Below are positions 10,779 through 19,466 of a DNA stretch of 64,000 nt, piece after piece. The position numbers and the translations under genes were made by a program. Origin of the DNA: VAZQ01 sp963816745 (GTDB lineage Bacteria > Pseudomonadota > Alphaproteobacteria > Rhizobiales > Xanthobacteraceae). Under the pieces are notes generated by a model. The model saw nothing but the letters and a program-made list of their open reading frames with translations, ran no database searches and was not told the DNA's origin. The DNA lies in the NCBI GenBank assembly GCA_963816745.1, contig CAWFLQ010000004.1:367707-431706 (forward strand), in the 5' to 3' direction. Numbering within the stretch: the first letter of the stretch is position 1; each line of letters opens with the position of its first letter.

Positions 10779-11570
10779 CTACGCCAGCCGATCGAGCGGA
10801 AACCGCGCCACGTCGCGCAGCAGCGCGATGAAGGCGTCGGCCTGATACTCCGCGGTGAGCCGGCCTTTTTCCGCCGTCGCGCGCGAGGCGTCGCCGACAG
10901 CGCCGTCGGGGTTGATGTCCTGCGCGATCCAACCGAAGCTGTGCGTGCCCGCGGGGCGCAGGTGCGTGTAGTCCTTCTCCATCTCGGCAGCCAGCGACGG
11001 AAACAGCTTGGCCTTGCTCATGTCGACGAGATCGGGCCGGAAATGCAGCATCAGCGAGGTCTCGATGTCGCCGGCGTGGATGCCGTGGGTGGCATCGAAC
11101 GGCGAATAGACGTTGGCTGGCAGGCCGAAGCGGCGCCATTGCGTGGTGGCGACCAGCAGGCCGAGGCCCACGCGCAGCTCGCGCGCGACGATGCCGACCA
11201 CATCCGTGTTGCCGCCATGGGAATTGACGATGACCAATTTGCGCAAGCCGGCGCGATGCACGGCCTCGCCGATCTCGACCCAGATGCGAATGAGATTCTC
11301 GGCCGAATAGGTGATGGTGCCGGGCGAGCGCAGATGCTCGTTGGATTTTCCGATCGCCTGAACGGGCATGAACAGCACGCGCAGATCGTCGGGGAGCCGC
11401 GCCAGAACGGTCTTGATCATGCCTTCCGCGATCGCGGTGTCGGTCATGACCGGGAGGTGAGGGCCGTGCTGCTCGGTCGCGGCCACGGGCAGGATTGTGA
11501 CCGTGGCGTGGTGATCGAGCTCCAGGAACTCGGTCGACTTGAGCTCCGCCCAGAAACGTTTGGGGGTCAT
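10779..11570 (-). CDS. Creatininase family protein
   Basis: This 263-residue protein is a metal-dependent amidohydrolase-like enzyme of the creatininase fold. Metal-binding motifs are present in order: ATEQHGPHLPVMTDT (Glu, His, Asp ligands), IVNSHGGNTD, and GIHAGDIETSLML with the Glu ligand. Family members hydrolyse creatinine, mycofactocin precursors (MftE) or formamidopyrimidines (ArfB), and sequence alone does not decide. Its stop is 8 bp from the convergent regulator stop. It follows the FAD oxidase gene by 11 bp, so the two are likely one transcript. Confidence 0.88.
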   Translation of the reverse strand: MTPKRFWAELKSTEFLELDHHATVTILPVAATEQHGPHLPVMTDTAIAEGMIKTVLARLPDDLRVLFMPVQAIGKSNEHLRSPGTITYSAENLIRIWVEIGEAVHRAGLRKLVIVNSHGGNTDVVGIVARELRVGLGLLVATTQWRRFGLPANVYSPFDATHGIHAGDIETSLMLHFRPDLVDMSKAKLFPSLAAEMEKDYTHLRPAGTHSFGWIAQDINPDGAVGDASRATAEKGRLTAEYQADAFIALLRDVARFPLDRLA

Positions 11571-11581
11571 TTAAAATCCCC

Positions 11582-12960
11582 TCATGCGATCGCCCGCATT
11601 TCCTGCGCCTGCCAATGCGCGAGCTTGCCCGGATTCATCAGCCCGTGGGGATCGGCCAGACGCTTGAACTCCGCCTGCGGCGCATCGACCCGCTTCCAGC
11701 CGGCATTGTCGAGGACGAAGGTGTGCGGGTTGGAGACCGCCACGCCCTTGGCATCGAGCTCGGCCATGATGTCGTTGAGCCGCTCGGGCGTGGTGTAGCG
11801 CACCAGCGGCAGGCTCGAGCAGGTCACCTTGCCGAAGCGGCGCTGGAATTCGAGATGGAGCAGCACCTCGTCGCGGAAGCGCTCGGCGACCCAGTCGACC
11901 AGCTCGAGATTGTTGGCGGGCGGGAAGCGAAGCTGGAGATATGTGATCGTGGGGTCGATCCGGATGGCGTGCAACGTGGTGTGGTTCCAGGTGAACTCGT
12001 AGAGCGGCTGCAGGCCGGAGGTCTCGGCGAACGCGGCTTTGCGCGCGTCCTCTGCGGCGCGACGGAACGTCACTTTGCCGCCGTGATCGGCCACCAGCAG
12101 CTCGCAGGCCTCAGCTTGCGGCTCCGAGACCATGACGATCACCATGGCGTTGCCGATCTCGGCATGGGGGCCGAGGCGCCGGAGATAGGGCACGACTTGC
12201 GGGTCGTGCACGGTCACCAGCTTCTTGGCAATGCCGTCGCATTCGGTGAAGGCGTGGGCGAAGCGCGCGGCGGCCGAGAGCGACTCGAAACGTGGCGATC
12301 CGCTCGCACCAGGCGTGGCTCGGCGCCAGCGGCACCTCGACCTCGGTGATGATGCCGTTCACGCCATAGGCGTGCATCACCTTGAGCACGTCGCGGCCGC
12401 GCAGCTCGATGACCCGCGGCTCGTCCTCGACGGTGACGACCTCGACGCCGAGCACGGCGCCGGGATCGGAGATCTGTCCCCAGGTGCAGGAGCCGGCGCC
12501 GGCCGCGCCGCCGGCGACGAAGCCGCCGATGGTCGCGTGCTGGCGCGTGGAGGGGTAAAATCGCAGCTCGTGGCCGGCGGGCGCCAGCGCGCGGTCGATG
12601 TCGAGCATGCGCGCGCCGGCGCCGAAGCGCCCGGCGCCCGGCCGCTGCCAGATCACCTGATCGAGCCTGGTCATGTCGAGCACGACGCCGCCCGCGAGCG
12701 GCACCGCCTGGCCGTAATTTCCGGTCCCGCCGCCGCGCACCGTGAGCGGCACGCGGTGCTTGGCGCAGGCGGCGGCGGTCCGCATCACGTCCGCCTTGTC
12801 TCGCGGCACCACGACCAATTCGGCGCGCTTGTCCTCCAGCGTCTGCCTTGAGGATCGGCGAGAACCAGAAGAAATCGCGGCTGCGCATGCGCAAGGAGCC
12901 GGGGTCTTCCAGGACCGGAATGTCGGACAGGTCTTGACGCAGCGACGCAGGAATGGCCAT
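11582..12960 (-). CDS. FAD-binding oxidase, GlcD/PCMH type (2 frame breaks)
   Basis: Joined across two single-base insertions (near 12840 and 12290), the product is about 458 residues. Residues around 50-220 form a PCMH-type FAD domain with VPLTVRGGGTGNYGQAVPLA, LDMTRLDQVIW, FYPSTRQHATIGGFVAGG and GIITEVEVPLAPSH. The C-terminal FAD-oxidase domain ends in FKRLADPHGLMNPGKLAHW, matching the 'DP..i.NPGK' motif of glycolate/D-lactate dehydrogenase relatives. It probably oxidises a 2-hydroxy acid or similar small substrate. It is divergent from ridA and runs into the creatininase-family gene. Confidence 0.82.
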
Positions 12961-13059
12961 CGGGCGGACTCACCTTCTCTACCGGCCGCATGCTATAGCA
13001 AACATCGTGCCTGTCGTCCGTCCAACCAGCCAAGTCTCCACTCTGACGTGTGCCGAGCC

Positions 13060-13443
13060 ATGAGATACATCACTCCGCCCGCGATCCGGCCGCCGTTCGC
13101 GCGCTACAGCTACGGCGTGGAAATCCCGGCCGGCCACCGCATCCTGGTCTGCTCCGGCCAGCTCGGCGTCGCGCCCGACGACCACGTGCCGCCCGGCATC
13201 GAGGAGCAGACGCATCTTTGTTTCCGCAACATCGGCGAGGTGCTGAAGGAGGCGGGGCTGACCTTCGCCGACGTGGTCCGCATCAACTCGTTCGTGGTCT
13301 CGCGCGAGCACCTGAAGGGATACATGGGCGTCCGCGACCTCTACATCTCCGACCCGGCGCCGGCATCGACGCTGATGATCGTCTCCGGATTTTCCCGGCC
13401 GGAGTTCCTGGTCGAGGTCGAGGTGATCGCCGCGGCGCCGTGA
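13060..13443 (+). CDS. RidA/YjgF family protein
   Basis: This compact 127-residue protein of the RidA superfamily contains GHRILVCSGQLGVAPDDHVP, EEQTHLCFRNIGEVLKEAGL and TLMIVSGFSRPEFLVEVEVI. The last replaces the canonical RidA arginine motif '.R.xLPxxxxVEiEa' with a variant, so it is more like the Rid4-7 subfamilies than archetypal RidA. Rid proteins hydrolyse reactive enamines/imines from amino-acid-processing enzymes, or act as pathway-specific deaminases. It opens a forward cluster with the two TPP-decarboxylase subunit genes 20 bp downstream, suggesting a job in the same pathway. Confidence 0.85.
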   Translation: MRYITPPAIRPPFARYSYGVEIPAGHRILVCSGQLGVAPDDHVPPGIEEQTHLCFRNIGEVLKEAGLTFADVVRINSFVVSREHLKGYMGVRDLYISDPAPASTLMIVSGFSRPEFLVEVEVIAAAP

Positions 13444-13463
13444 GCTGGTCGGTGAGCTTGACC

Positions 13464-13970
13464 ATGGACGTGACCGAAGCAATTCATGGCGAGCTGACCA
13501 AGTGCGGCATCAAGCTCGCCGCGTCGCTGCCGGACGATTGGGTCGCGCCGTTGATCCAGCGCATCGCGGCCGATAACAATATCCGCCACGTCCGGGTGGC
13601 GCGCGAGGCGGAGGCGATCGCGATCTGCAGCGGCGCATTCTTCGGCGGTGTGCGCTCGGTGGCGTTGATGGGCGCGACCGGACTGCTCACCTGCACCGGC
13701 GAGCTCGCCACGCTCAATCTGCGCCACCAGATCCCCGTGTTCCTGATCGTCAGCCAGCGCGGCTCGATCGACGACCATCGCATCTATCAGGAGGTGCAGG
13801 GCCGGCGCACCATCCCGCTGCTGCAGGCTTATGACTTTCCCTATCACGTGGTCGATCGGCCCGACGAAATCGCCTCGATCCCCGACGCCTTCGAAACCTG
13901 CCGGTTGCAGAAGCGGCCGTTCGTGCTGTTCCTGACCCGCCGGCTGGTGAAAGGGAGCGGAACAGCATGA
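13464..13970 (+). CDS. Thiamine-diphosphate decarboxylase, alpha (PYR) subunit, sulfopyruvate/phosphonopyruvate type
   Basis: The 168-residue protein corresponds to the N-terminal pyrimidine-binding half of a ThDP enzyme. KLAASLPDDWVAPLIQRIA is followed by the catalytic Glu region VRVAREAEAIAICSGAFFGG, then ALMGATGLLTCTGELATLNL and PVFLIVSQRG. Split two-subunit arrangements like this are known for sulfopyruvate decarboxylase (ComDE) and relatives. The true 2-oxo acid substrate is not evident, since no sulfonate or phosphonate genes are nearby. The start at ATG 13464 gives MDVTEAIHGELT. The stop overlaps the beta-subunit start (ATGA), indicating translational coupling. Confidence 0.82.
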   Translation: MDVTEAIHGELTKCGIKLAASLPDDWVAPLIQRIAADNNIRHVRVAREAEAIAICSGAFFGGVRSVALMGATGLLTCTGELATLNLRHQIPVFLIVSQRGSIDDHRIYQEVQGRRTIPLLQAYDFPYHVVDRPDEIASIPDAFETCRLQKRPFVLFLTRRLVKGSGTA

Positions 13971-14569
13971 AGGCGCGCGAGGCCATCGACGTGCTCGCGA
14001 AGCACCGCGGCGAAGCCGTCGCAGTGTGTGCGCTCGGCATGGCGGCGAACGAGTGGTGGGCCGCGACCAAGAGCGAAGACAGCTTCTACATGCACGGCGC
14101 CATGGGCTTCGCCGCGAGCTTCGCACTCGGGCTTGCGCTCTCGCTGCCGCAGGTGCCGGTGTGGCTGCTCAATGCCGACGGCTCGCTCTGCATGAATCTC
14201 GGCTGCCTGCTCACGGAGGCCTCGCAGGGGGCGCGGAACCTCAAGCACTTCGTGGTCGATAACGGCGTGTACCAGACCGTCGGCGGCCTGCCGATGGTGA
14301 ACGATGCGCGCACCGACTATGCCGCGATCGCGCGCGCCGCCGGATTTTCGCGCGCACGCACCATCGACGCCGTGAGCGAGCTCGAGCGGCAGCTGCCGGG
14401 GATCGCGGCCGAGGATGGGCCCTCGTTCACGGTGCTGCGGGTCGAGCCGGAGCAGGGCTTCCTGCGCACGCCGCCGATGACCTACGAAGGGCCGGAGATG
14501 AAATATCGCTTCGGCCGCGCGCTCGAGCGCCGGTTCGGCATCGAGGTGTTCGGGCCGCAGGGCTATTGA
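13967..14569 (+). CDS. Thiamine-diphosphate decarboxylase, beta (PP) subunit
   Basis: This 200-residue protein is the diphosphate-binding half that pairs with the preceding subunit. The ThDP/Mg motif is LLNADGSLCMNLGCLLT, matching 'GDGs..mn.g.l.T' with the first Gly replaced by Asn-Ala. It also has FYMHGAMGFAASFALGLALS and the C-terminal FTVLRVEPEQGF. Together with the alpha subunit it should decarboxylate a 2-oxo acid to an aldehyde. It overlaps its partner by 4 bp and ends 4 bp from the convergent cyclase gene. Confidence 0.83.
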   Translation: MKAREAIDVLAKHRGEAVAVCALGMAANEWWAATKSEDSFYMHGAMGFAASFALGLALSLPQVPVWLLNADGSLCMNLGCLLTEASQGARNLKHFVVDNGVYQTVGGLPMVNDARTDYAAIARAAGFSRARTIDAVSELERQLPGIAAEDGPSFTVLRVEPEQGFLRTPPMTYEGPEMKYRFGRALERRFGIEVFGPQGY

Positions 14570-14573
14570 GTTG

Positions 14574-16319
14574 TTATTGCCGGGTCCACAGCCGCCGCAA
14601 CGTTGCGCGGCGTTCGCGGAACGACGTGGTCGAGACCGGCACGACCGGTGCAGACTCGGACAGCGATACCGCGATCGGCGCCTCCAAACCCGGCACCGTG
14701 ATCTCGCTCTCGAAGCTCTGCTCGAGTCCTGCCGCGGTGTAGACCGGTTTCGAGATCGCAAACGGCTTGCCCTGCGCGGCCGCGGCCTTGCGCAGTTCGT
14801 TCGCCGCATCGATGGCCTCGCCGACCGCCATCACCAACGGCGGATCGGACGCGCCGATCTCGCCGGCCGCGGCGGGTCCGGCATGAATGCTGATGGCGAT
14901 CCTCACTTTGCTGTCGCCCTGTCGCCCGAGCCGGTCGTTGAGGTCGGCAATCGAACGCTCGATGGCACCTGCCGCCCGCAGCGCCTGGTGCGCGGCCTGC
15001 GCCAGTCCGCATTCGAGGCCGAACAGCGCGCAGACGCTGTCCGGCCGGATGGAGCTGAGGGACCCGCCGGCCAGGCGGACCGCGTTGCCGATCGCATCGA
15101 GATAACGCATCAGCAGATACAGCAGGTCCTGCGGCATGTGATCGTTCGCGAGCTCGGCGCGATTGAGAAAGTCGCAGAACACGACCACGATCTCGCGCTC
15201 GGGGTTGCGCTGCGGCGGCGGCAGCCGGTAGATCGGCCGCTCGGTCTGCATCAGCGGGATGACCGAAATGTCGGCCTCCGGCCGCAATTGACAGGCGAGG
15301 CGCATGTCGGGCGGCGCGCCGATGCGATCGAGGGTGGCGCGTTCCTGCGCTTCCGCGCTCGGGCAGTCGTCCTCGCCGGCAGTCACCCGCACGCGGCAGG
15401 TCGAGCAGCGCGCCCGGCCGCCGCACATCGAGGCGTGAGGAATATGGAAGCTGCGGCTCGCTTCCAGCACCGACCATCCGCGCGGCACCCGCACGGTGCG
15501 TCCCGGATATGAAATCGAGATCAGGCGCCGGCGGCCGCGCTCGATCGCATTGCGGACGGCGCGGGCGGCGAAGGTCGCGCCGATAATGCCGAAATAGCCG
15601 AGCAACAGCCCATTGCGCCACTGCGCCATCGCGATCTGCTGCGCGGCGCGCGCCGGACTCAGATGATCCATTGCAACGGCGGCGACCGCCGCGCTGGTGG
15701 AGAGCTCCCGCCCCATGGCGATGAAGCCCAACGCCGAGAACACCGGTAGCAGCAGTGCCACCGCGAACAGCACATAACGCCCCTCGCGATACCACGGCCG
15801 CCGGCTGAAGATGAAATGCAGGCCCAGGCAGCCATGCAGCCACCCCGGCGCCAGCAGCCCGAGCTGCATCCCCTGCGAATCCGCCAGCCAGAGATTCGTG
15901 ACGACGCGGGTGTAGTCCGACGACAGCGCGAACAGCTCCCAGGCGAGCCGGGTGGCCACGGCATGACCAATCAGGATGACCGGCAGCATGAAGCCGAGTG
16001 CGATCCGAAGCAGCTCGAGCGGCGGCAGGCGGAAGGTGCGCCGTACATAGACCGACCAGAGCGCGAGCAGGAAATGCGTCCCCGCGGCGCCATAGAGCAG
16101 CACCGTGCCCGGCAAGCTGTACCAGACGTGAACCGCGATCTCGAGACCCGCCTCCGCAACATCGAGCGAGATGAGGCCGAGTGCGTGGTTGATCAGATGC
16201 GCGGTGATATAGGCGAACAGGACGAGACCGGAGGCGAGCCGCAGATTCCGGATGGAAAGCTTCGCGGCCAATTCGGAGAGCAACGTCTCGCTCCAGGGTC
16301 GCGACGCCACTGCATCCAT
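14574..16319 (-). CDS. Membrane-bound class III cyclase homologue with [2Fe-2S] ferredoxin domain
   Basis: This 581-residue protein has three parts. Residues 1-260 form about six transmembrane helices with many intramembrane histidines (41, 45, 64, 82, 119, 162, 168), a layout like diheme cytochrome b anchors. Residues 265-355 are a ferredoxin domain with Cys299, Cys305, Cys308 and Cys343 (C-x5-C-x2-C, adrenodoxin spacing). Residues 375-560 are a class III nucleotide cyclase domain. Both metal aspartates appear present (Asp383 in VVFCDF, Asp427 in RPDSVCALFG), but the transition-state Asn/Arg positions read Asp504 and Glu508 (GEAIDAANEL). It resembles redox-regulated CyaC cyclases such as that of Sinorhizobium meliloti, which has a quinone-responsive diheme anchor. 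Catalytic activity is uncertain. Confidence 0.82.
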   Translation of the reverse strand: MDAVASRPWSETLLSELAAKLSIRNLRLASGLVLFAYITAHLINHALGLISLDVAEAGLEIAVHVWYSLPGTVLLYGAAGTHFLLALWSVYVRRTFRLPPLELLRIALGFMLPVILIGHAVATRLAWELFALSSDYTRVVTNLWLADSQGMQLGLLAPGWLHGCLGLHFIFSRRPWYREGRYVLFAVALLLPVFSALGFIAMGRELSTSAAVAAVAMDHLSPARAAQQIAMAQWRNGLLLGYFGIIGATFAARAVRNAIERGRRRLISISYPGRTVRVPRGWSVLEASRSFHIPHASMCGGRARCSTCRVRVTAGEDDCPSAEAQERATLDRIGAPPDMRLACQLRPEADISVIPLMQTERPIYRLPPPQRNPEREIVVVFCDFLNRAELANDHMPQDLLYLLMRYLDAIGNAVRLAGGSLSSIRPDSVCALFGLECGLAQAAHQALRAAGAIERSIADLNDRLGRQGDSKVRIAISIHAGPAAAGEIGASDPPLVMAVGEAIDAANELRKAAAAQGKPFAISKPVYTAAGLEQSFESEITVPGLEAPIAVSLSESAPVVPVSTTSFRERRATLRRLWTRQ

Positions 16320-16370
16320 TCATCAAGTCCATTCGCTGCGTCGTGGAGGCGACGATAATGACAGAATCAC

Positions 16371-16435
16371 CGGGAGGGTAAAGGCTGGGGAGGTAAAGGC
16401 TTGGGGTGGGTAAAGGCTCGGGCCAAGCCTCACGC
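16371..16435. repeat. Short tandem repeat, three copies of a GGTAAAGGCT unit
   Basis: Three near-copies of about 17 bp (GGGTAAAGGCTGGGG, AGGTAAAGGCTTGGGG, GGGTAAAGGCTCGGG) follow one another between the ABC ATPase stop and the cyclase start. The unit resembles the arm of the larger palindrome at 18095, so this may be a remnant of that dispersed family. It lies in the likely promoter region of the cyclase gene. Confidence 0.6.
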
Positions 16436-17263
16436 TCAGGTCTCCGACAGCACGCCCAGCGCCAGAAAGTGCCGTCGGATCCGCTCCACATGCTCGACGA
16501 AGCGCGCCTCGCTGCGGGTGTGGGCGCCGCGCGGACGCGGCAGATCGTTCAGCACGATGTCGGCGATCCGCCCCGGGCGCGACGACATCACCACGACGCG
16601 GTCCGAGAGCAGCACCGCCTCCTCGATGCTGTGGGTGATGAAGAGAACGGTGTTGCGGTCGCGCAGCCACATGCGTTGCAGGTCGAGGTTCATCTGCTCG
16701 CGCGTGAGCGCATCGAGCGCGCCGAAGGGCTCGTCCATCAGCAGCAGGCCCGGGTCCTGAACGAGCGCCCGGCAGATCGCCACGCGCTGGCGCATGCCGC
16801 CTGACAGCTCGCCGGGATACTTCTCCTCGAACTCCGCGAGCCCGACGGAGCGGAGCAGGTCGCGCGCCTTCTGGCGGTGGATCGCCGGCTCGAGCTTCTT
16901 GATCTCGACCGGAAGCAGCACGTTGCCGAGCACCGTGCGCCAGTCGAGCAGCACGTCGCGCTGAAAGACGACGGCGACGTTGCCGACCGCGCCCTTCACC
17001 GGCGCGCCGCCCACGGTGATCGTGCCGGAGGTCGCCGGGATCAGCCCGGAAATGAGCATCAACAGCGTGCTTTTTCCGCAGCCGGACGGCCCGACGATCG
17101 AGACGAATTCGCCGGCCGCGATGGTGAGATCGATTTCGCTCAGCGCGTGGACGTCGCCGCCGCGCGCCGTCACGTAGCGCTTGGTCACGCCCGAAATCTC
17201 GATCGGCACACCCGCGCGCGCGTCCGCTGCGCGCCGCTCGCTTCCTTCGACCAGTTTGCCCAC
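16436..17263 (-). CDS. ABC transporter ATP-binding protein (nitrate/sulfonate/NMT1 type)
   Basis: This 275-residue ATPase shows Walker A VGPSGCGKSTLLMLISGL, the signature LSGGMRQRVAICRALVQD, Walker B GLLLMDEPFGALDAL and the switch His in VLFITHSIEEAVLLSDRV. It belongs to the SsuB/TauB group that energises uptake of small organic nitrogen or sulfur compounds or pyrimidine precursors. It lies 4 bp after its permease gene and is last of the receptor-permease-ATPase set on this strand. The substrate is not identifiable from the ATPase. Confidence 0.92.
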   Translation of the reverse strand: MGKLVEGSERRAADARAGVPIEISGVTKRYVTARGGDVHALSEIDLTIAAGEFVSIVGPSGCGKSTLLMLISGLIPATSGTITVGGAPVKGAVGNVAVVFQRDVLLDWRTVLGNVLLPVEIKKLEPAIHRQKARDLLRSVGLAEFEEKYPGELSGGMRQRVAICRALVQDPGLLLMDEPFGALDALTREQMNLDLQRMWLRDRNTVLFITHSIEEAVLLSDRVVVMSSRPGRIADIVLNDLPRPRGAHTRSEARFVEHVERIRRHFLALGVLSET

Positions 17264-17267
17264 GATG

Positions 17268-18080
17268 CTACTCGGTCACTTCGGTCGCCACCCGGCTCCA
17301 GGGCAACGCGATCCGCTCGACCCAGGCGACGACGTTGAACAGCAGCACGCCCAGCAGCGAGAGCACGACCACGGCGGCGAACAGGAGCGGCGTGTCGAGC
17401 CGCACCTGGGAGATGAGCTGCAGGTAGCCCAGGCCTTGCTCGGCGGCGATGAATTCGCCGACCGTGGCGCCCACGACCGCCTGTCCCATCCCGACCTTGA
17501 GCCCGCCGAAGATCGAGGGGAGCGCCTTCGGCAGCCTGATCTTGAGGAAGGTCGTGAGCTCGCTCGCGCCCATGGATTGCACCAGGTAGATCATCTCCTT
17601 TTCGGCCGAGCGCATGCCGATCACGGAATTGATGACGATCGGAAAAAACGAGATGAGAAACGCGACCATGACCTTCGGCAGGATGCCGTAGCCGAGCCAC
17701 ATCACCAGGATCGGCGCCAGCGCGACCTTCGGGATCGTCTGCAGCGAGACCATGAACGGAAAGGCGACGCGCTCGAAGATGCGCGAATAGACCACCGCGA
17801 TGGCGAGCGGGATGGCGATGAGCACGCTCAGCCCGAAGCCGAGCAGGATCTCCTGCAAGGTGACGAAGGCGTTCACCAGCAGGAGCTGCCAGGACACCAC
17901 GATCTTGGTGACGATGACCGAAGGGCTCGGCAGGATGTAGTCGGGAATGCTCAGCGCGCGGACCGCGATCTCCCACGAGGCGAAGATGACCGCGAAGATC
18001 GCGAGCACCGGCGTGTTGCGGGTGATCCAGTCCGCGAATTTGCTGGATGCGACGGGCGCGGTGGTGGCGAGCGTGGTCAT
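17268..18080 (-). CDS. ABC transporter permease (SsuC/TauC type)
   Basis: The 270-residue inner-membrane protein has about six transmembrane helices and the permease EAA loop (GASELTTFLKIRLPKALPSI), which contacts the ATPase. The start at MTTLATTAPVASSK is preceded by GGAGGA. A longer in-frame start exists 49 codons upstream, but that extension is encoded by the palindromic repeat and has no similarity to permeases. It pairs with the adjacent ATPase and the NMT1-like receptor. Confidence 0.92.
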   Translation of the reverse strand: MTTLATTAPVASSKFADWITRNTPVLAIFAVIFASWEIAVRALSIPDYILPSPSVIVTKIVVSWQLLLVNAFVTLQEILLGFGLSVLIAIPLAIAVVYSRIFERVAFPFMVSLQTIPKVALAPILVMWLGYGILPKVMVAFLISFFPIVINSVIGMRSAEKEMIYLVQSMGASELTTFLKIRLPKALPSIFGGLKVGMGQAVVGATVGEFIAAEQGLGYLQLISQVRLDTPLLFAAVVVLSLLGVLLFNVVAWVERIALPWSRVATEVTE

Positions 18081-18094
18081 CGGTCCTCCACGCC

Positions 18095-18232
18095 GTAGGG
18101 TGGGCAAAGGCGCGAGCCAAGGATCCGCCTGTCGCCACAGAACGAGAGCAGCGCCGTGCCCACGCGCCACTTGCGTCGTTCGACAAACACGCGTGGGCAC
18201 GGCGCGCAAGTGCGCGCCTTTGCCCACCCTAC
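18095..18232. repeat. Nested dispersed palindrome (GTAGGGTGGGCAAAGGCGC arms)
   Basis: The outer arms GTAGGGTGGGCAAAGGCGC and GCGCCTTTGCCCACCCTAC are near-perfect inverted repeats. Inside, GCCGTGCCCACGCG and CGCGTGGGCACGGC form a second hairpin. The element sits within the ABC operon between receptor and permease, and its TAG is the stop codon of the receptor gene. It could attenuate or stabilise the polycistronic mRNA. Confidence 0.85.
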
Positions 18233-19218
18233 TGCAGAAAATCGTTGCTGAAGTACGTGCCCAACGGCTTGACCTCGGAGATGCCGCCGGTCTCCTTCAG
18301 CAGCGTGAGATTGGCCTGCCAGTCCGCGCTGTCCTGCCAGCCGACCGGCTTGCCCTGCGGCGCATTGGTCGAGACGACGGTCGCCTCGACCTGCCGGTCG
18401 AGGACCTCCGGGTCCTCGGGGACCTTCATGTACTTGGCCATCGCCTTGGCGGCTTCCTTCGGATCGGCGATGGCGTCCCGGTAGCCCTTGGCGGTGGCGC
18501 GCAGGAGCTTCTTGATGGTCTCGGGATTCTGCTCGGCGAAGGCGTTGCTGACGATGATGGAGGCGCCGAGCAGGTTCAAACCGAAATCCGACACCCGCAA
18601 CACGTTGAACTTGACGTTCGCGCGCTTCTCGATCTGCGGCCATTCGTTGCTCAGATAGACCGACATCACGTCGATCTTGCGCGTCAGGAACTGGCTGGTG
18701 CGGGCGGACGCGTCCATCTGGATGCGCTGGATTTTTTCGATGTCGACGTTGTTGATCCGGGTGAACGGACCCAGCATGTCGCCGAAGGTCTCGCCGACCG
18801 ATATCGCCAGCCGCTTGCCTTCCAGGTCCTTGGGGGTCTTGAGCGGCACGTCGGGGAAGGAAATCACCCCCATCGGTGCCTTGGTCTGGTAGAGCGCGAC
18901 GACCTTGACCGGCAGCCCCTGGCTCACCGCCTGCGCGGCCGACACCGCGGGCCCGTAGCCGAATTTCTCGTTGCCGCTGGCCAGCAGCTTGAGCACGGTC
19001 TGGGCGCCGGAACCCTCGGCGAGATCGACCTCGAGCCCTTCGGCCTTGTAGTAGCCCTTGTCCAGCGCGACAAAGAGCGGCGCATACTCGCCCTTGAGCT
19101 TCCAGGTGAAGCGCACCGTCAGCTTTTTCGGGCGCTTGCGCAAGCGCCGGCTGCCAAGTTGCGGTTGCAAGCAAGATGGTCCCGATGCGACGATCAGCTT
19201 CCGCGCTGCAGGTTTCAT
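18229..19218 (-). CDS. ABC transporter substrate-binding protein, NMT1/THI5-like (frame breaks near N-terminus)
   Basis: The periplasmic receptor has the family core LTVRFTWKLKGEYAPLFVAL, KGYYKAEGLEVDLAEGSGAQ, LKTPKDLEGKRLAISVGETF and WPQIEKRANVKFNVLRVSDF. The signal peptide is split: MKPAARKLIVAS is in frame with the mature part, but its hydrophobic core (ILLATATWQPALAQAPEK) is in a second frame, consistent with two extra bases between 19145 and 19185. GAGGTGA lies upstream of the start. It is the first gene of the importer and is divergent from xdhA across a 248-bp region, so purine-related substrates are possible. The family also binds thiamine precursors, sulfonates and aromatics. Confidence 0.85.
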   Translation of the reverse strand: MKPAARKLIVASGPSCLQPQLGSRRLRKRPKKLTVRFTWKLKGEYAPLFVALDKGYYKAEGLEVDLAEGSGAQTVLKLLASGNEKFGYGPAVSAAQAVSQGLPVKVVALYQTKAPMGVISFPDVPLKTPKDLEGKRLAISVGETFGDMLGPFTRINNVDIEKIQRIQMDASARTSQFLTRKIDVMSVYLSNEWPQIEKRANVKFNVLRVSDFGLNLLGASIIVSNAFAEQNPETIKKLLRATAKGYRDAIADPKEAAKAMAKYMKVPEDPEVLDRQVEATVVSTNAPQGKPVGWQDSADWQANLTLLKETGGISEVKPLGTYFSNDFLQ

Positions 19219-19466
19219 ATTGTCACCTCTCGAAGTCCCTGCTGGCTGCAAAATGCACCATCCGTCATGCCAGCCGTCGCAGCTCAATCTCGATGTTGCC
19301 GGACCGGCCCGACCATGCCAAGGGTCACGCGCCCGGTGACTGGCTGAAAAAGTGTGCCACCTTGGGCGTTTTTGCCGACGGGCGTCGGCGGCTGTCGCAT
19401 CTGGTCCACGACTTGCAGTGTATGCTTGCGGTTGCGACGGCGCCCGATGGGACCTGAGAACTTGCC
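19219..19466. other. Divergent intergenic region between ABC receptor and xdhA
   Basis: This 248-bp stretch separates two divergent transcription units and must hold both promoters. No clear sigma-70 boxes, long palindrome or riboswitch-like fold could be recognised by eye. Confidence 0.4.

Noticed and set aside
18081..18227. 49-residue N-terminal extension of the ABC permease
   Set aside because: It is encoded by the palindromic repeat, has no permease similarity, and a good ribosome site (GGAGGA) precedes the internal start at 18080.
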